From Candidatus Enterococcus ferrettii (GTDB taxonomy: Bacteria; Bacillota; Bacilli; Lactobacillales; Enterococcaceae): 64,000 nucleotides of DNA. The stretch is from NCBI RefSeq assembly GCF_017377655.1, contig NZ_JAFREL010000011.1:1-64000 (forward strand), given 5' to 3'. The notes beneath the pieces are model-generated. The model saw only the letters and a program-made list of their open reading frames with translations. It searched no databases and was not told the origin of the DNA. Position numbers and translations under genes: made by a program. Below, piece by piece: positions 17,233 through 26,137 of the stretch; the stretch's first letter is position 1, and the number at the start of each line of letters is the position of its first letter.

Positions 17233-18039
17233 ATGTACGATGCGTTTGTAGTAGCGCTCGCAGTCTTTGTCGGAGTTGCGGGTCATGAGATGTTTGGGAT
17301 GGCAATGCTGAGTCGGCCGATTGTTGTCGCTCCTTTAGCCGGGGCTTTGATGGGAGATGTACAAATTGGATTAATTGTTGGTGCTTCTTTAGAGGCAATC
17401 TTCATGGGCGTTGTAAACATTGGGATATCCAGTACGGCTGAGCCGTCGCTGGCCGCCGGATTGGCAACGGCATTTGCGATTAAGATGGGTGGTAATGTAG
17501 ATGCGGTGATTCCCTTGGTCTTTCCACTGGCTGTTTTAGGGTTGCAGCTGATGAACATGATTTTTTCATTTGTTTGTGGACCAATGGCCGCTAAATTCTT
17601 TACCTTGGCGAAGGAGAATAATCAAAAAGGGGTCATTTCGCTGCACTTCTTTACATGGTTTATTCACTATGCGTTGTATGCTCTTATTCCTTTCTTTGCG
17701 GTATTATTCGGAGCAGATGTAGTGAAGGCTGTATTAGACAATATTCCTGAAGTGATCATGAACGGCTTGACGGTTGCCGGGAATTTGCTGCCAGCAGTTG
17801 GGATGGCGATGCTCTTACGGATGCTTTGGAGTAAATCAATTGCTGTCTGGTTTTTCTTGGGTGTTGTTTTGATGGCGTATTTCGAATTGCCGTTAATCGC
17901 GATTGCAGTCATTGGTACAATCATCGCAATTGTCATTGCTCAAAGAGATATGCAACTGAAAAGGACACCAGCACCACAGGTTGAGGCACCTACCGGATCG
18001 GCGGGATTAGATGCAGAAGAGGAGGAGTTTTTCCAATGA
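17233..18039 (+). CDS. PTS mannose/fructose-family EIIC
   Basis: 268 residues, about seven or eight hydrophobic segments, with the GHEMFGMAMLSRPIVVAPLAGALMGD-type N-terminal pattern of EIIC-Man/Sor. An acidic cytoplasmic tail (EEEEFFQ) ends the protein. It forms the sugar channel with EIID; the two reading frames overlap by 4 bases. Confidence 0.92.
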   Translation: MYDAFVVALAVFVGVAGHEMFGMAMLSRPIVVAPLAGALMGDVQIGLIVGASLEAIFMGVVNIGISSTAEPSLAAGLATAFAIKMGGNVDAVIPLVFPLAVLGLQLMNMIFSFVCGPMAAKFFTLAKENNQKGVISLHFFTWFIHYALYALIPFFAVLFGADVVKAVLDNIPEVIMNGLTVAGNLLPAVGMAMLLRMLWSKSIAVWFFLGVVLMAYFELPLIAIAVIGTIIAIVIAQRDMQLKRTPAPQVEAPTGSAGLDAEEEEFFQ

Positions 18040-18857
18040 AAGTAGGACAAGCGATTACTAAGGAAGAGAAAAAATTAGTCAAGAAGATGTTTTGGCGCTC
18101 AATGACCATGTATGCCTCTGTTAATCCAGTGACGATGGGCGGTGGTGGTTTTGCTTACTCCATGATGCCGTTTATTAATCATTTTTATAAAGAGGAGAAC
18201 CAAAAGGCGGCCGCTCTAGAACGGCATACCCAGTATTTCTCCACCACGATTCCGTGCGCTTCTTTTATCATGGGGATTGCCGCTTCAATGGAAAAAGAAA
18301 ATTCAGAAAAAGACGGCTTTGATGTCGAAAGTATCAATGCGATTAAAACCAGTTTGATGGGTCCATTAGCTGGAATTGGCGATTCTTTATTTTGGGGCGT
18401 TTGGCGAGTGGTTTCAGCTGGCTTGGCGATTAATTTAGCGAACGCGGGTAATATATTCGCTCCGATAATTTTTTTAGTCATGTTTAACATTCCTAACTAC
18501 GCCATGCGTTATTATGGTGGACTGTTGGGGTATTCTTTAGGATCGAAATATATTGAAAAGATGTATGCCAATGGTTTGATCGAGATTTTAACTAAAGCTG
18601 CCAGTATTTTGGGGTTAATTATGGTGGGGGCAATGACCATCAGTATGGTAAATTTCAATACAATCCTGACCTTCTCGATGAAGGGAGAAGAAATTATGAA
18701 TGTCCAGGAAGTGCTGGACAGCATTTTTAAAGGAATTATTCCTTTGGCTATTACACTGGGCTGTTTCAAGCTGTTGGATAAAAAGGTTGGAGTAATCAAA
18801 ATTATTTTTGGTATGGTCGTGCTGGGCATTATGCTTTCCTTCTTGGGAATTGCATAA
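18036..18857 (+). CDS. PTS mannose/fructose-family EIID
   Basis: 273 residues. The family blocks YASVNPVTMGGGGFAYSM and GPLAGIGDSLFWG are present, followed by membrane segments near the C-terminus. It completes the EIICD sugar channel. Start ATG 18036 overlaps the EIIC stop. A hairpin follows at 18865-18896, which may reduce read-through into the glycosidase genes. Confidence 0.92.
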   Translation: MKVGQAITKEEKKLVKKMFWRSMTMYASVNPVTMGGGGFAYSMMPFINHFYKEENQKAAALERHTQYFSTTIPCASFIMGIAASMEKENSEKDGFDVESINAIKTSLMGPLAGIGDSLFWGVWRVVSAGLAINLANAGNIFAPIIFLVMFNIPNYAMRYYGGLLGYSLGSKYIEKMYANGLIEILTKAASILGLIMVGAMTISMVNFNTILTFSMKGEEIMNVQEVLDSIFKGIIPLAITLGCFKLLDKKVGVIKIIFGMVVLGIMLSFLGIA

Positions 18858-18864
18858 AATAATT

Positions 18865-18896
18865 CGGGAGGAGGAGCTTTCTTCCTCTCGTTTTTT
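18865..18896 (+). terminator. Intercistronic terminator/attenuator
   Basis: A stem of about 11 bp with a G-T pair and a mismatch (18865-18875 with 18880-18890) is followed at once by six T. It sits between the PTS genes and the hydrolase genes, suggesting the PTS is made in excess over the enzymes. Confidence 0.6.
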
Positions 18897-18914
18897 ACTA
18901 AAGGAGATGAATCG

Positions 18915-21005
18915 ATGGAGCAGAAAACTAATCCCTATTTTCAGTTGCAGATAGAAAAAGGGCAATATACAACTAAGAATGCCATCAGTTACTATCGTTC
19001 CAACTTACCAGATGAAAGTATGACTTATGACATATCAAATCAAAAGGCGCTGGCCAATTTAAACGTATTTGGCAATTTGAAAACCTTAACCTTTTACCAG
19101 CAGAACTTTTTGACTGAGGAAAAGCCGGGAGTGTGGGCGAATAAGCAGCTGACTCAGACACAGAATATTTCTTTTTCGGTGACGGTGAATCGGGTCGTGT
19201 ATCAGCTGGACGATAAACACCATAGAGTGACAGTAGACGTGGAGGACAATCTCAATCCTCGCTTTGTTCATGAATACGCTGGTTTTAGTCTGACGGTTCG
19301 ACCGTTTTGTCCGATTGTTAAAGGTGAACGGCTCAGCTGTATGGTTTATGCGTTTGAAGTGGAAAACACAAGTAATGAGGTTTTGGAGGTCGGCTTTGCA
19401 CTTCCTCAACTCTATCAGAAAAAATTGTCGGATCAGCAAAATGTTCTGATTGTGGGTAATCAATTGGACGCTATTCAAGTTTCCTCTCAAAAAAAGACCA
19501 CTGCGGCGATCGCTTTGATTGATCCTAATTGTTATCAGCTGGTGGATCTTTTCGCTGTGGCTGATTGTAAGGAATGGTTTGCGGATACGATGAATTATTT
19601 CCGAGGGCGTTTTGGCAAGCTGACAATGGAGGATGACTATTTGACTAGTTTATTCCAACGCGCGGCTTATCAAAGCTTTGCGGCCTTTGGCATGAATCGA
19701 GAAGGCCAGCTGGTTGGCAGCAACTGGGGCAGCTATCCTGCAACTAAGCGGATTTGGAACAAGGATATGTATTATTCGTCGCTGCCATTTTTGTTTTTTG
19801 ATCAGGAGCTGATGGAGCAGACTCTGTTGTGGTTTCAGCAATATGCCGTTAAATTTCCGGGCACTAAATTTGCCGGCGGTGCTTCTCACTCAGTTAGTAA
19901 TGCGTTGGCTCCGTTACTTTTAGCGAGCATGTATTTGGATTATTACCAGAATGCATTTTTTGAGGAGCATCCAGAAATTTGCGAAAAGGGCCGGCAGTTA
20001 GTGGAAGAGCTGTTAGCAACACGTGAGGATACCAATTGCTATTTGGTTTATTCGATTTGGATCAGTGATGCCTATGCCTTAGGTGATTATCATACTGGAA
20101 CCAATATTTGTTTTTGGAAGGCTTGTGAGGGACTGGCAAAACTATGTTATATAAGTGGTGAGATAGAATTTGCTGAAAGATATACTAATTTTGCTGAGAA
20201 AATTAAAGCAGATATTTTAAAACTCTTAACAATAGAAGGTACTTATGGTCGGCAATTTTTGGAAGGTGCAGACAAGAAGGGTGAGCCGTATACTTCGGTT
20301 AACCAGTATCAGCAGCCAATCCTTGATCAGGGGTTAATCTTTTTAGAAGCTGTTATTGAAGAAGAAAAGATCAATTTGCTAATGCATGATGGTGAGGAAT
20401 CAGATACAACATTATCGGCATTTTACGGATTTCTGTCAATAAATGATCCTCTTTATCAAAATAGCATGCGCTTTGCGGCTAGTTTAGATAATCCTACCTA
20501 TAGTGACACGATTGAAGGAATCACTTGGGGCTTGGGATCAGGGGCAACTTTTCCCGGTTATATGACGATGCTAATGAGTAGCTCTCATAATGCTGAAGCG
20601 TTTCAGGAAAAAATAGAGGCCTTAAAACGGTTAGCTGACTTGGATGGCTCTTGGTGGTGGTGGCCATACCCGCTGAATCCCGAAAAGGGTGAAGTAGTGC
20701 GGAATTTTGGTTGTGGTAAATGCGGCTGGGCTTCTGGAATTTTCGTTAGTTTGTTTATTTCACATTATTTAGGTCTAAGTCAAAAGGCTGGGGTTCTATG
20801 CTTTAATCCGATGGACGGCTTGGAGGAGTTTACTTGGGAAAATTTCCGGATAGGAGACAAATGTTTAAGTATTTATTTTGAAAAAGAGCAACTAGTAGTT
20901 AGGAATCTTGGCGATCATCCCTTCGAATTAAGGGTATCTGATAAAAGATTTACAAAGTCGAAGCTGCTAGTGACAGATCGGGTAACGGTAGAAAGGAAGA
21001 GTTGA
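18915..21005 (+). CDS. Putative six-hairpin-type glycoside hydrolase, family not recognised
   Basis: 696 residues, no signal peptide or membrane segment. The first 230 residues look like a beta-sandwich domain; the rest looks like an (alpha/alpha)6 toroid, as in GH15/65/125-like enzymes, with the blocks GSNWGSYPATKRIWNKDMYY (about 270-290), acidic residues in the following helices, and a Trp-rich GSWWWWPYP stretch followed by GCGKCGWASG near 600. I cannot place it in a named family. It follows the PTS genes and touches the GH172 gene (stop and start 4 bases apart), so it probably acts on the same imported phosphorylated or free sugar. AAAGGAGATG precedes the ATG. Confidence 0.7.
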   Translation: MEQKTNPYFQLQIEKGQYTTKNAISYYRSNLPDESMTYDISNQKALANLNVFGNLKTLTFYQQNFLTEEKPGVWANKQLTQTQNISFSVTVNRVVYQLDDKHHRVTVDVEDNLNPRFVHEYAGFSLTVRPFCPIVKGERLSCMVYAFEVENTSNEVLEVGFALPQLYQKKLSDQQNVLIVGNQLDAIQVSSQKKTTAAIALIDPNCYQLVDLFAVADCKEWFADTMNYFRGRFGKLTMEDDYLTSLFQRAAYQSFAAFGMNREGQLVGSNWGSYPATKRIWNKDMYYSSLPFLFFDQELMEQTLLWFQQYAVKFPGTKFAGGASHSVSNALAPLLLASMYLDYYQNAFFEEHPEICEKGRQLVEELLATREDTNCYLVYSIWISDAYALGDYHTGTNICFWKACEGLAKLCYISGEIEFAERYTNFAEKIKADILKLLTIEGTYGRQFLEGADKKGEPYTSVNQYQQPILDQGLIFLEAVIEEEKINLLMHDGEESDTTLSAFYGFLSINDPLYQNSMRFAASLDNPTYSDTIEGITWGLGSGATFPGYMTMLMSSSHNAEAFQEKIEALKRLADLDGSWWWWPYPLNPEKGEVVRNFGCGKCGWASGIFVSLFISHYLGLSQKAGVLCFNPMDGLEEFTWENFRIGDKCLSIYFEKEQLVVRNLGDHPFELRVSDKRFTKSKLLVTDRVTVERKS

Positions 21006-22124
21006 ATGAGTATTTTAAGTGAAATTACCCAATATAAGAAAATGCAAAGTCGAGCAATCACACCAGAAAATCCAACTGGTGAAAAGGGGAAGGCAGCAAT
21101 GCTGCCAAGTCCACTGGGGCCTAGTCGTAAAGGCAAAGGAGCAATTCCTTTAAAAAGTGGGGAGGAGACAGTGATCGCTCAGATTGAAGGGCCAGGAATC
21201 CTTCGACATATGTGGATGACTATTCGTGATCGAACTGAATTCGGCAGCTTTGTACTGCGAGATTTGATTTTGCGAATTTATTGGGAGGGTGAAAAATTTC
21301 CTGCTGTAGAAAGTCCCTTGGGCGATTTCTTTTGTAACGGCTTCGGTCAGCGTTGCGATGTGAATTCATTGCCGATTGTAGTGAACCCTACTGGTGGCTT
21401 CAATTCTTATTTCGAAATGCCTTTTAAGCGATCAGCCAGGATAACGATTGAAAACCAGCATCCGAAAGACATGACCTCCTTTTTTTACACCATCAATTAT
21501 GCTTTAGTGGAGGAGTTATCGGAACAAACGATGTATTTCCATGCGCATTGGCACCGGGAACGAATCACCCGTTATCAACAGGATTACCAACTGGTAAGTG
21601 GATTAAAAGGGAGCGGTTATTATGTAGGAACTTATTTGGCCTTAACTTGCTTGGAAAGATATTGGTGGGGAGAAGGAGAGTTCAAGTTTTATATTGATGG
21701 AGATTCGGACTATCCGACAATTACCTCTACGGGAACAGAGGACTATTTTGGTGGTGCTTGGGCTTTTCATGAGTTTGACGAGTTTGGTCGTCCTCATGCC
21801 AAAAATTATTGCACACCGTTTCTAGGATATCCTTATCAATCCAATCGTGATACTACCCGTGAACGCTTCGAAACGGGTAAGTTAAATGCCGTTCATGCTT
21901 TTGGCGATGATGCGCTGCCAAGCCATGGTTTATATCGCTGGCATCTGCAGGACCCGATTGCTTTTAATGAAGAATTAACGGTCAATTTGCAGCAGATCGG
22001 CAACGATGATGTGCAGTTGTTTGAACGTCAGGATGATGTGGCAACAGTGGCCTATTGGTATTCTACTGTCCCGACAGGGTTAAACACACCGACTTTAAGC
22101 CGAAGAGATCGTTTGCCTAGATAG
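21006..22124 (+). CDS. GH172 (DUF2961) family enzyme
   Basis: 372 residues, nearly all DUF2961. Visible hallmarks are the SPLGDFFCNGFG block (about 100-111), PFKRSARITIENQ, and STGTEDYFGGAW (about 240-251). GH172 contains difructose-dianhydride I synthase/hydrolase (an alpha-D-fructofuranosidase) and alpha-D-arabinofuranosidases; the conserved acidic residues of the two blocks fit. No signal peptide, so it is cytoplasmic and works behind the PTS. AAGGAAGAG precedes the ATG. Context (fructokinase relic directly downstream, LevR-type control) points to a fructose-containing substrate. That is inference. Confidence 0.85.
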   Translation: MSILSEITQYKKMQSRAITPENPTGEKGKAAMLPSPLGPSRKGKGAIPLKSGEETVIAQIEGPGILRHMWMTIRDRTEFGSFVLRDLILRIYWEGEKFPAVESPLGDFFCNGFGQRCDVNSLPIVVNPTGGFNSYFEMPFKRSARITIENQHPKDMTSFFYTINYALVEELSEQTMYFHAHWHRERITRYQQDYQLVSGLKGSGYYVGTYLALTCLERYWWGEGEFKFYIDGDSDYPTITSTGTEDYFGGAWAFHEFDEFGRPHAKNYCTPFLGYPYQSNRDTTRERFETGKLNAVHAFGDDALPSHGLYRWHLQDPIAFNEELTVNLQQIGNDDVQLFERQDDVATVAYWYSTVPTGLNTPTLSRRDRLPR

Positions 22125-22139
22125 GGACAAAGAACTGTA

Positions 22140-22480
22140 CAGAGCAGCGAAACAAAATTGGTTCGTGCCATCAGCGACAATGAGTTAAACATCATCAACG
22201 AACCAGCTTTCCAACCACCACATCATTAGAAATCTTGCAGCTGGTGATTGATTTCTTTAGGGAGTATCAGATTGAATTGGAAAGTGTTGAAATTTGCTTT
22301 TTTGACCCAATCGATATTCATTGGGATTTACCAACCTATGAGTATATTTCTTCTATACCAAAACCAGCTTGTAGGATTTTATTTTTATGGAACCTTGAAA
22401 AATTTGATACGCTTATATTTTGAATAACGAAGGTTAGTGCTGCAGAACCAACAATGAAAAAATGAGCAGATAAAAAAATT
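22140..22480 (+). pseudogene. Decayed fructokinase (ROK) gene, second copy
   Basis: This stretch aligns collinearly at DNA level with the intact fructokinase gene from about 11285 onward; I judge roughly 80 % identity by eye (for example CGACAATGAGTTAAA and CTGGTGATTGATTTCTT are shared exactly). It has no start codon, carries frameshifts and stops, and joins at about 22430 to the part matching 11806-11840, so about 240 bp of the middle is deleted. The only open piece is 22235-22423. It is a relic of a gene once in the GH172 operon, or of a local duplication. Confidence 0.85.
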
Positions 22481-22490
22481 CATTAATTAA

Positions 22491-22531
22491 AGGCGGGGAT
22501 GATTGGTAGAAAATCATCCTCGCCTTTTTTT
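22491..22531 (+). terminator. Terminator of the PTS/GH172 operon
   Basis: A perfect 14-bp stem (22491-22504 with 22512-22525) and seven T follow the fructokinase relic. Confidence 0.85.
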
Positions 22532-22546
22532 AGGTGCTGTTAACAG

Positions 22547-22711
22547 CTAATTTATCCAATCAAAATAAATAATCATTATATAAATCAAATCAACAAGAAT
22601 AAACGCAACTGCAACCTCTTTTGAAGGTCGTTCTTTTTTCCAATAATACGTGATTGCCAGCCCAACTACAGTGAATATTCCGAGTAAACACAACAGAGTT
22701 ATGATTGTCAT
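22547..22711 (-). CDS. Small membrane protein, 54 residues
   Basis: An ATG at 22711 with AGGAAG eight bases upstream opens a 54-codon frame ending at a TAG (22547-22549). The peptide has two hydrophobic helices (residues 3-23 and 34-51) separated by a charged YYWKKERPSKE loop, so it probably spans the membrane twice. The codon use and ribosome site look real and the frame is free of rare-codon runs. I do not recognise a family. It lies alone between the hydrolase operon and the two-component operon. Confidence 0.6.
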   Translation of the reverse strand: MTIITLLCLLGIFTVVGLAITYYWKKERPSKEVAVAFILVDLIYIMIIYFDWIN

Positions 22712-23062
22712 GAAGATCTTCCTTTCCTAAAGCATTAGTGCATAGCATCAACTTAAGTTTAACATCTGAGTTTTGTTTATCCTATAGCAAGAATCGTTCT
22801 ATCTTAATAATCATCGATTTGAAAAATATTCTTTCAAGGCCCTCTCGTTTTTATCTGACAAGATGATTAGGTTAATGATAGGGGGCAGGTATATTTTTGT
22901 TAATAGTTAGAATTTAAGCCAAAAGGTTGATAGTCAGCCACTGATTCGATGATTTTAATCTATTACAGAGCTGTCTTCACGATTTCTTCAATAAAAAGGC
23001 GTAGACAAAGGGAAACCTTCTATACTATTCTTAGAAACAAGAGAAAAAGGAGTGTTTAATAA

Positions 23063-23731
23063 ATGAGAGTATTGATGATTGAAGACAGTATTGAACTGGC
23101 GAATACAGTAAAAGCAGGACTGGAACGGGAAAATATTTCTGTCGATGTGGCTTATACAGGTTTAGCTGGGGAAGAAAAAGCTTTTGTAAATCAATACGAT
23201 GCGCTTTTGTTAGACTTAAATCTGCCGGACAAGGATGGGTTGGAAATCCTTAACTTTTTAAGAGAGTCCCAGATTGAAACCCCGATTATTATTATTACTG
23301 CCAGAGATGAAATTCAGGAACGGGCGAAGGGCTTGGATTTTGGGGCGGATGATTATTTGGTAAAACCTTTTGAGCTGCTGGAGCTGAATGCTCGTTTACG
23401 GGCGATCATTCGTCGCTTTCATGGTCGAACAACGCCACAAATTACCATTGGTGATTTGGTAGTGAATCCGGTCTGTCGAGAGGTTACTTATAGTGGTAAT
23501 GTTATCGAGCTGAAGCCGAAGGAGTTTGATATTTTGCTGTGTATTGCTGAGAATTACCCGGCGATTGTTCCTTTGGTGAAGATCGCGGAGCATGTCTATG
23601 ACGAGGATTTTGATCCTTTTTCATCAGTTTTGCGCGTACATATGGCCCGTTTGAAAAAGAAATTAGGCGATGCGGCAGGCAAAGAATTGTTAAAAAATAT
23701 TCGAACAAAGGGGTATCAATTATGCGATTAA
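23063..23731 (+). CDS. OmpR-family response regulator
   Basis: 222 residues: receiver domain with phospho-acceptor D51 in LLLDLNLPDKDG and K in VKPFE, then a winged-helix DNA-binding domain (about 125-220). First gene of a seven-gene operon; it overlaps the kinase gene by 10 bases. Likely controls the ABC and PASTA genes downstream. A -10-like TATTCT with TAGACA 18 bases upstream lies at 23002-23031. AAAAAGGAG is the ribosome site. Confidence 0.92.
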   Translation: MRVLMIEDSIELANTVKAGLERENISVDVAYTGLAGEEKAFVNQYDALLLDLNLPDKDGLEILNFLRESQIETPIIIITARDEIQERAKGLDFGADDYLVKPFELLELNARLRAIIRRFHGRTTPQITIGDLVVNPVCREVTYSGNVIELKPKEFDILLCIAENYPAIVPLVKIAEHVYDEDFDPFSSVLRVHMARLKKKLGDAAGKELLKNIRTKGYQLCD

Positions 23732-24804
23732 ATTTTAAGATGACGTTAGTAATGCTGGTCTTTTCGCTGCTAGTTACGGCGGTGTTGATTTCCAGCTTTG
23801 TTTTGATGCGAATCAATATCGTGCAAACAAATGTCGCTGATTCTTTAGGCGACAATTTTTTTGTGGAAAATGTGGGACAGACTCAAATTGAAATCAGCAG
23901 TGATGAAAATTTGGCGTTTTCCAGGCTGGCAGTCAGCAGTGAGACTTTGGACAGTATTTACATGAAGGAATATTTTAAATATTTACCATCAATTGCTTTA
24001 GGAATTTGTGGGGTTATCTTGCTGCTGACCTTTGTGCTTTGGGCTGTTCTGCGAAAAATATATGGCTCACAGGTTTTAGCGATCACTCATGACTTGAATT
24101 TTATTGAGCAGCTGTCTCAAGGAAGTGTAAAGGATGAGGCAGTCTCAAGTGCTTTTGAGACCTTGAAGCAGAAATTTGATGGACATTTGAATGACTACAA
24201 ACGTTTAAACAGCTATCTGACTCATGAACAGAAAAATGCGATTGCCATTTTGCGTACCAATCTTGAGCTGGAGGCTGCGGGACAAGCCAATCTGCAGGTC
24301 TTAGATCGCTTGACGGACAGCATTGATGATATTTTGACGTTATCCAATAATGAAGGGGATCTAACGGAAGAACTGGTGGATGTGGCGATGATCAGTGCGG
24401 AAGTTTGTGATTTATACAGACGAAATTATCAGCAGCTAAGCTTTGACTTTGATGAAGAGCTGCCGGCTTTAATTTACGGTAAGGACCGCTGGATTTACCG
24501 GGCGATTTCTAATTTGGTGGATAATGCTATTAAATATGGTGAAGGTCAGCCGATAAAAGTCTCAGTAGAAAATAAAAAAGGCAGTGTGCTGTTGAAGGTG
24601 GCCGATCAGGGTGCAGGAATTCCTAAGAAGAAACAAGCAGAAATATTTGCCCATAACTATCGGATTCAAGGCTTAAAGCAGGATGGCTATGGCATTGGAT
24701 TATCCGTCGTCCTGCATGTTTGCAGCTTGTGTAAAGGGTTTGTCTATCTGGAAAGCGAAGAGCAGAAGGGGTCAACTTTCTATTTGACCTTTCCCAGTGT
24801 GTAA
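23722..24804 (+). CDS. Sensor histidine kinase, membrane bound
   Basis: 360 residues with two membrane helices (about 5-27 and 84-108) enclosing a short extracellular loop of about 55 residues. H168 in LTHEQKNAIAIL is the likely phospho-acceptor; the box reads HEQK rather than the common HELRTP. The N-box (NLVDNAIKY) and G1 box (DQGAGIP) are intact. The small sensor loop suggests it senses through partner membrane proteins, such as the PASTA protein or ABC permeases of the same operon, as BceS-type kinases do. That link is inference. Confidence 0.9.
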   Translation: MRLNFKMTLVMLVFSLLVTAVLISSFVLMRINIVQTNVADSLGDNFFVENVGQTQIEISSDENLAFSRLAVSSETLDSIYMKEYFKYLPSIALGICGVILLLTFVLWAVLRKIYGSQVLAITHDLNFIEQLSQGSVKDEAVSSAFETLKQKFDGHLNDYKRLNSYLTHEQKNAIAILRTNLELEAAGQANLQVLDRLTDSIDDILTLSNNEGDLTEELVDVAMISAEVCDLYRRNYQQLSFDFDEELPALIYGKDRWIYRAISNLVDNAIKYGEGQPIKVSVENKKGSVLLKVADQGAGIPKKKQAEIFAHNYRIQGLKQDGYGIGLSVVLHVCSLCKGFVYLESEEQKGSTFYLTFPSV

Positions 24805-24862
24805 CAGTTAACACAGAGTTAACAATTGATTTGCTAGTATGCAGAGGTAGGAGGAAATGGTG

Positions 24863-26137
24863 ATGACGTTCATCCAACATGCTTTTTTAAATCTGAAGCG
24901 GAACAAACGCAATGATTTTTTTATCGGCTTGCTCTTTTTTGGCTTATTGCTAGGCTTCTTTTGCCTGCTGCAGGTTTATGCGGCGGTGGAACATTCGCTG
25001 GTGGAAACTAAGAAACAAACCGATACGATTGTAAACGTGGAACCAGATTTTCAAAAACAAGAGCATGTCACAAATTTGAATGAAGCAGATTTACAAGCGT
25101 TAAATGAATTACCTAATGTTGAAGAAAGTACACTGATTGGCTACACAGCGGTGGAGATTTCGGGAATTACCTTGGAAGATGGAGTAAGTGTTGCGACCTT
25201 TAGTTCGGGCACTATCAGTACATCTGGGACACCTAAAGTGAGTGTGACTGCTTTGGATAACGCTTCGTTGAAAAGATATTTTCATTCAGCAAAGAAAATA
25301 ACTCTTCAAGGAGAGCTGCCTTTAGAGCAGGGAACCTGTCTGGTGACTGAACAATTTGCTAAAAGCAACAAGCTGAAGCTGGGAGATGAGTTAAGCCTTG
25401 GCAACGGGAATAAAAAGCTGGAAATTGTCGGTATTTCCTCAAGCGGCAACGAGCCCAACGAACTTTTAGGAGCTATTTTCGTCAATTTGCTAACCAATGA
25501 GTTTCTGGCAGATAGTACTGAGAACAGCCTCAATACTGTGACGGTGCGTTTAAAAAATCCACAGGCAGTTGGAGATTTTAAAAAAGAATTACGTAAGCAG
25601 TCGGCATTTGACCAGTATCAAGTTTACACCGACCAAGGGTATTTTCAGATTTTCGAAACCTTTATCAGTCAACAGGAATTGCTGCTAAATGGTGCGATTG
25701 CTGCAGGAATCTTGAGCCTGTTCTTTATGGGCCTGTTTTACAGTCAATTATTTAAGCGTCGAGGGCCAGATATTTTCGCTCTTCGTTTGATGGGACTGCG
25801 TCCGAGTCAATTGGTTATCAGTAATATTTTGGAAATTACGTTGATTGCCTTACTCAGTTCCGTTGTAGCTTATATCAGTGCCAGCTTTATCAGTGAGAGT
25901 TTGGTGACTAATTGGCTAAATAGCCTGCGCCAAACCAGTACAACCCAGATTCCGTTAATCACAATGAAGCATGCTGGCCTAACTGCTGCGGAAATTCGTC
26001 AATTGCTGCAGAGTAATGACAGTGCAAAATTTCTTATACCGTATTTTGCGAGTTTCCTTTTAGTGATTGTGGGACTGACTAGCCGGATGATTTTCGTCTT
26101 TGGTCATTATTCTTTTCAGCTAAGGAGAAAAACATGA
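24863..26137 (+). CDS. FtsX-like ABC transporter permease 1
   Basis: About 424 residues. One N-terminal membrane helix (LFFGLLLGFFCLLQVYAA), a large extracellular domain of about 240 residues, then three membrane helices: the MacB/FtsX topology. The start at 24863 is preferred over 24857 because AGGAGG (24849-24854) is then 8 bases away. It overlaps the following ATPase by 4 bases, so they form one unit. Such permeases usually transmit mechanical signals or export peptides and lipoproteins rather than import sugars. Confidence 0.85.
   Translation: MTFIQHAFLNLKRNKRNDFFIGLLFFGLLLGFFCLLQVYAAVEHSLVETKKQTDTIVNVEPDFQKQEHVTNLNEADLQALNELPNVEESTLIGYTAVEISGITLEDGVSVATFSSGTISTSGTPKVSVTALDNASLKRYFHSAKKITLQGELPLEQGTCLVTEQFAKSNKLKLGDELSLGNGNKKLEIVGISSSGNEPNELLGAIFVNLLTNEFLADSTENSLNTVTVRLKNPQAVGDFKKELRKQSAFDQYQVYTDQGYFQIFETFISQQELLLNGAIAAGILSLFFMGLFYSQLFKRRGPDIFALRLMGLRPSQLVISNILEITLIALLSSVVAYISASFISESLVTNWLNSLRQTSTTQIPLITMKHAGLTAAEIRQLLQSNDSAKFLIPYFASFLLVIVGLTSRMIFVFGHYSFQLRRKT

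Noticed and set aside
22235-22423. 62-codon open frame after the GH172 gene
   Set aside because: It is the longest open piece of the decayed fructokinase copy, not an independent gene; it starts mid-domain without a ribosome site.
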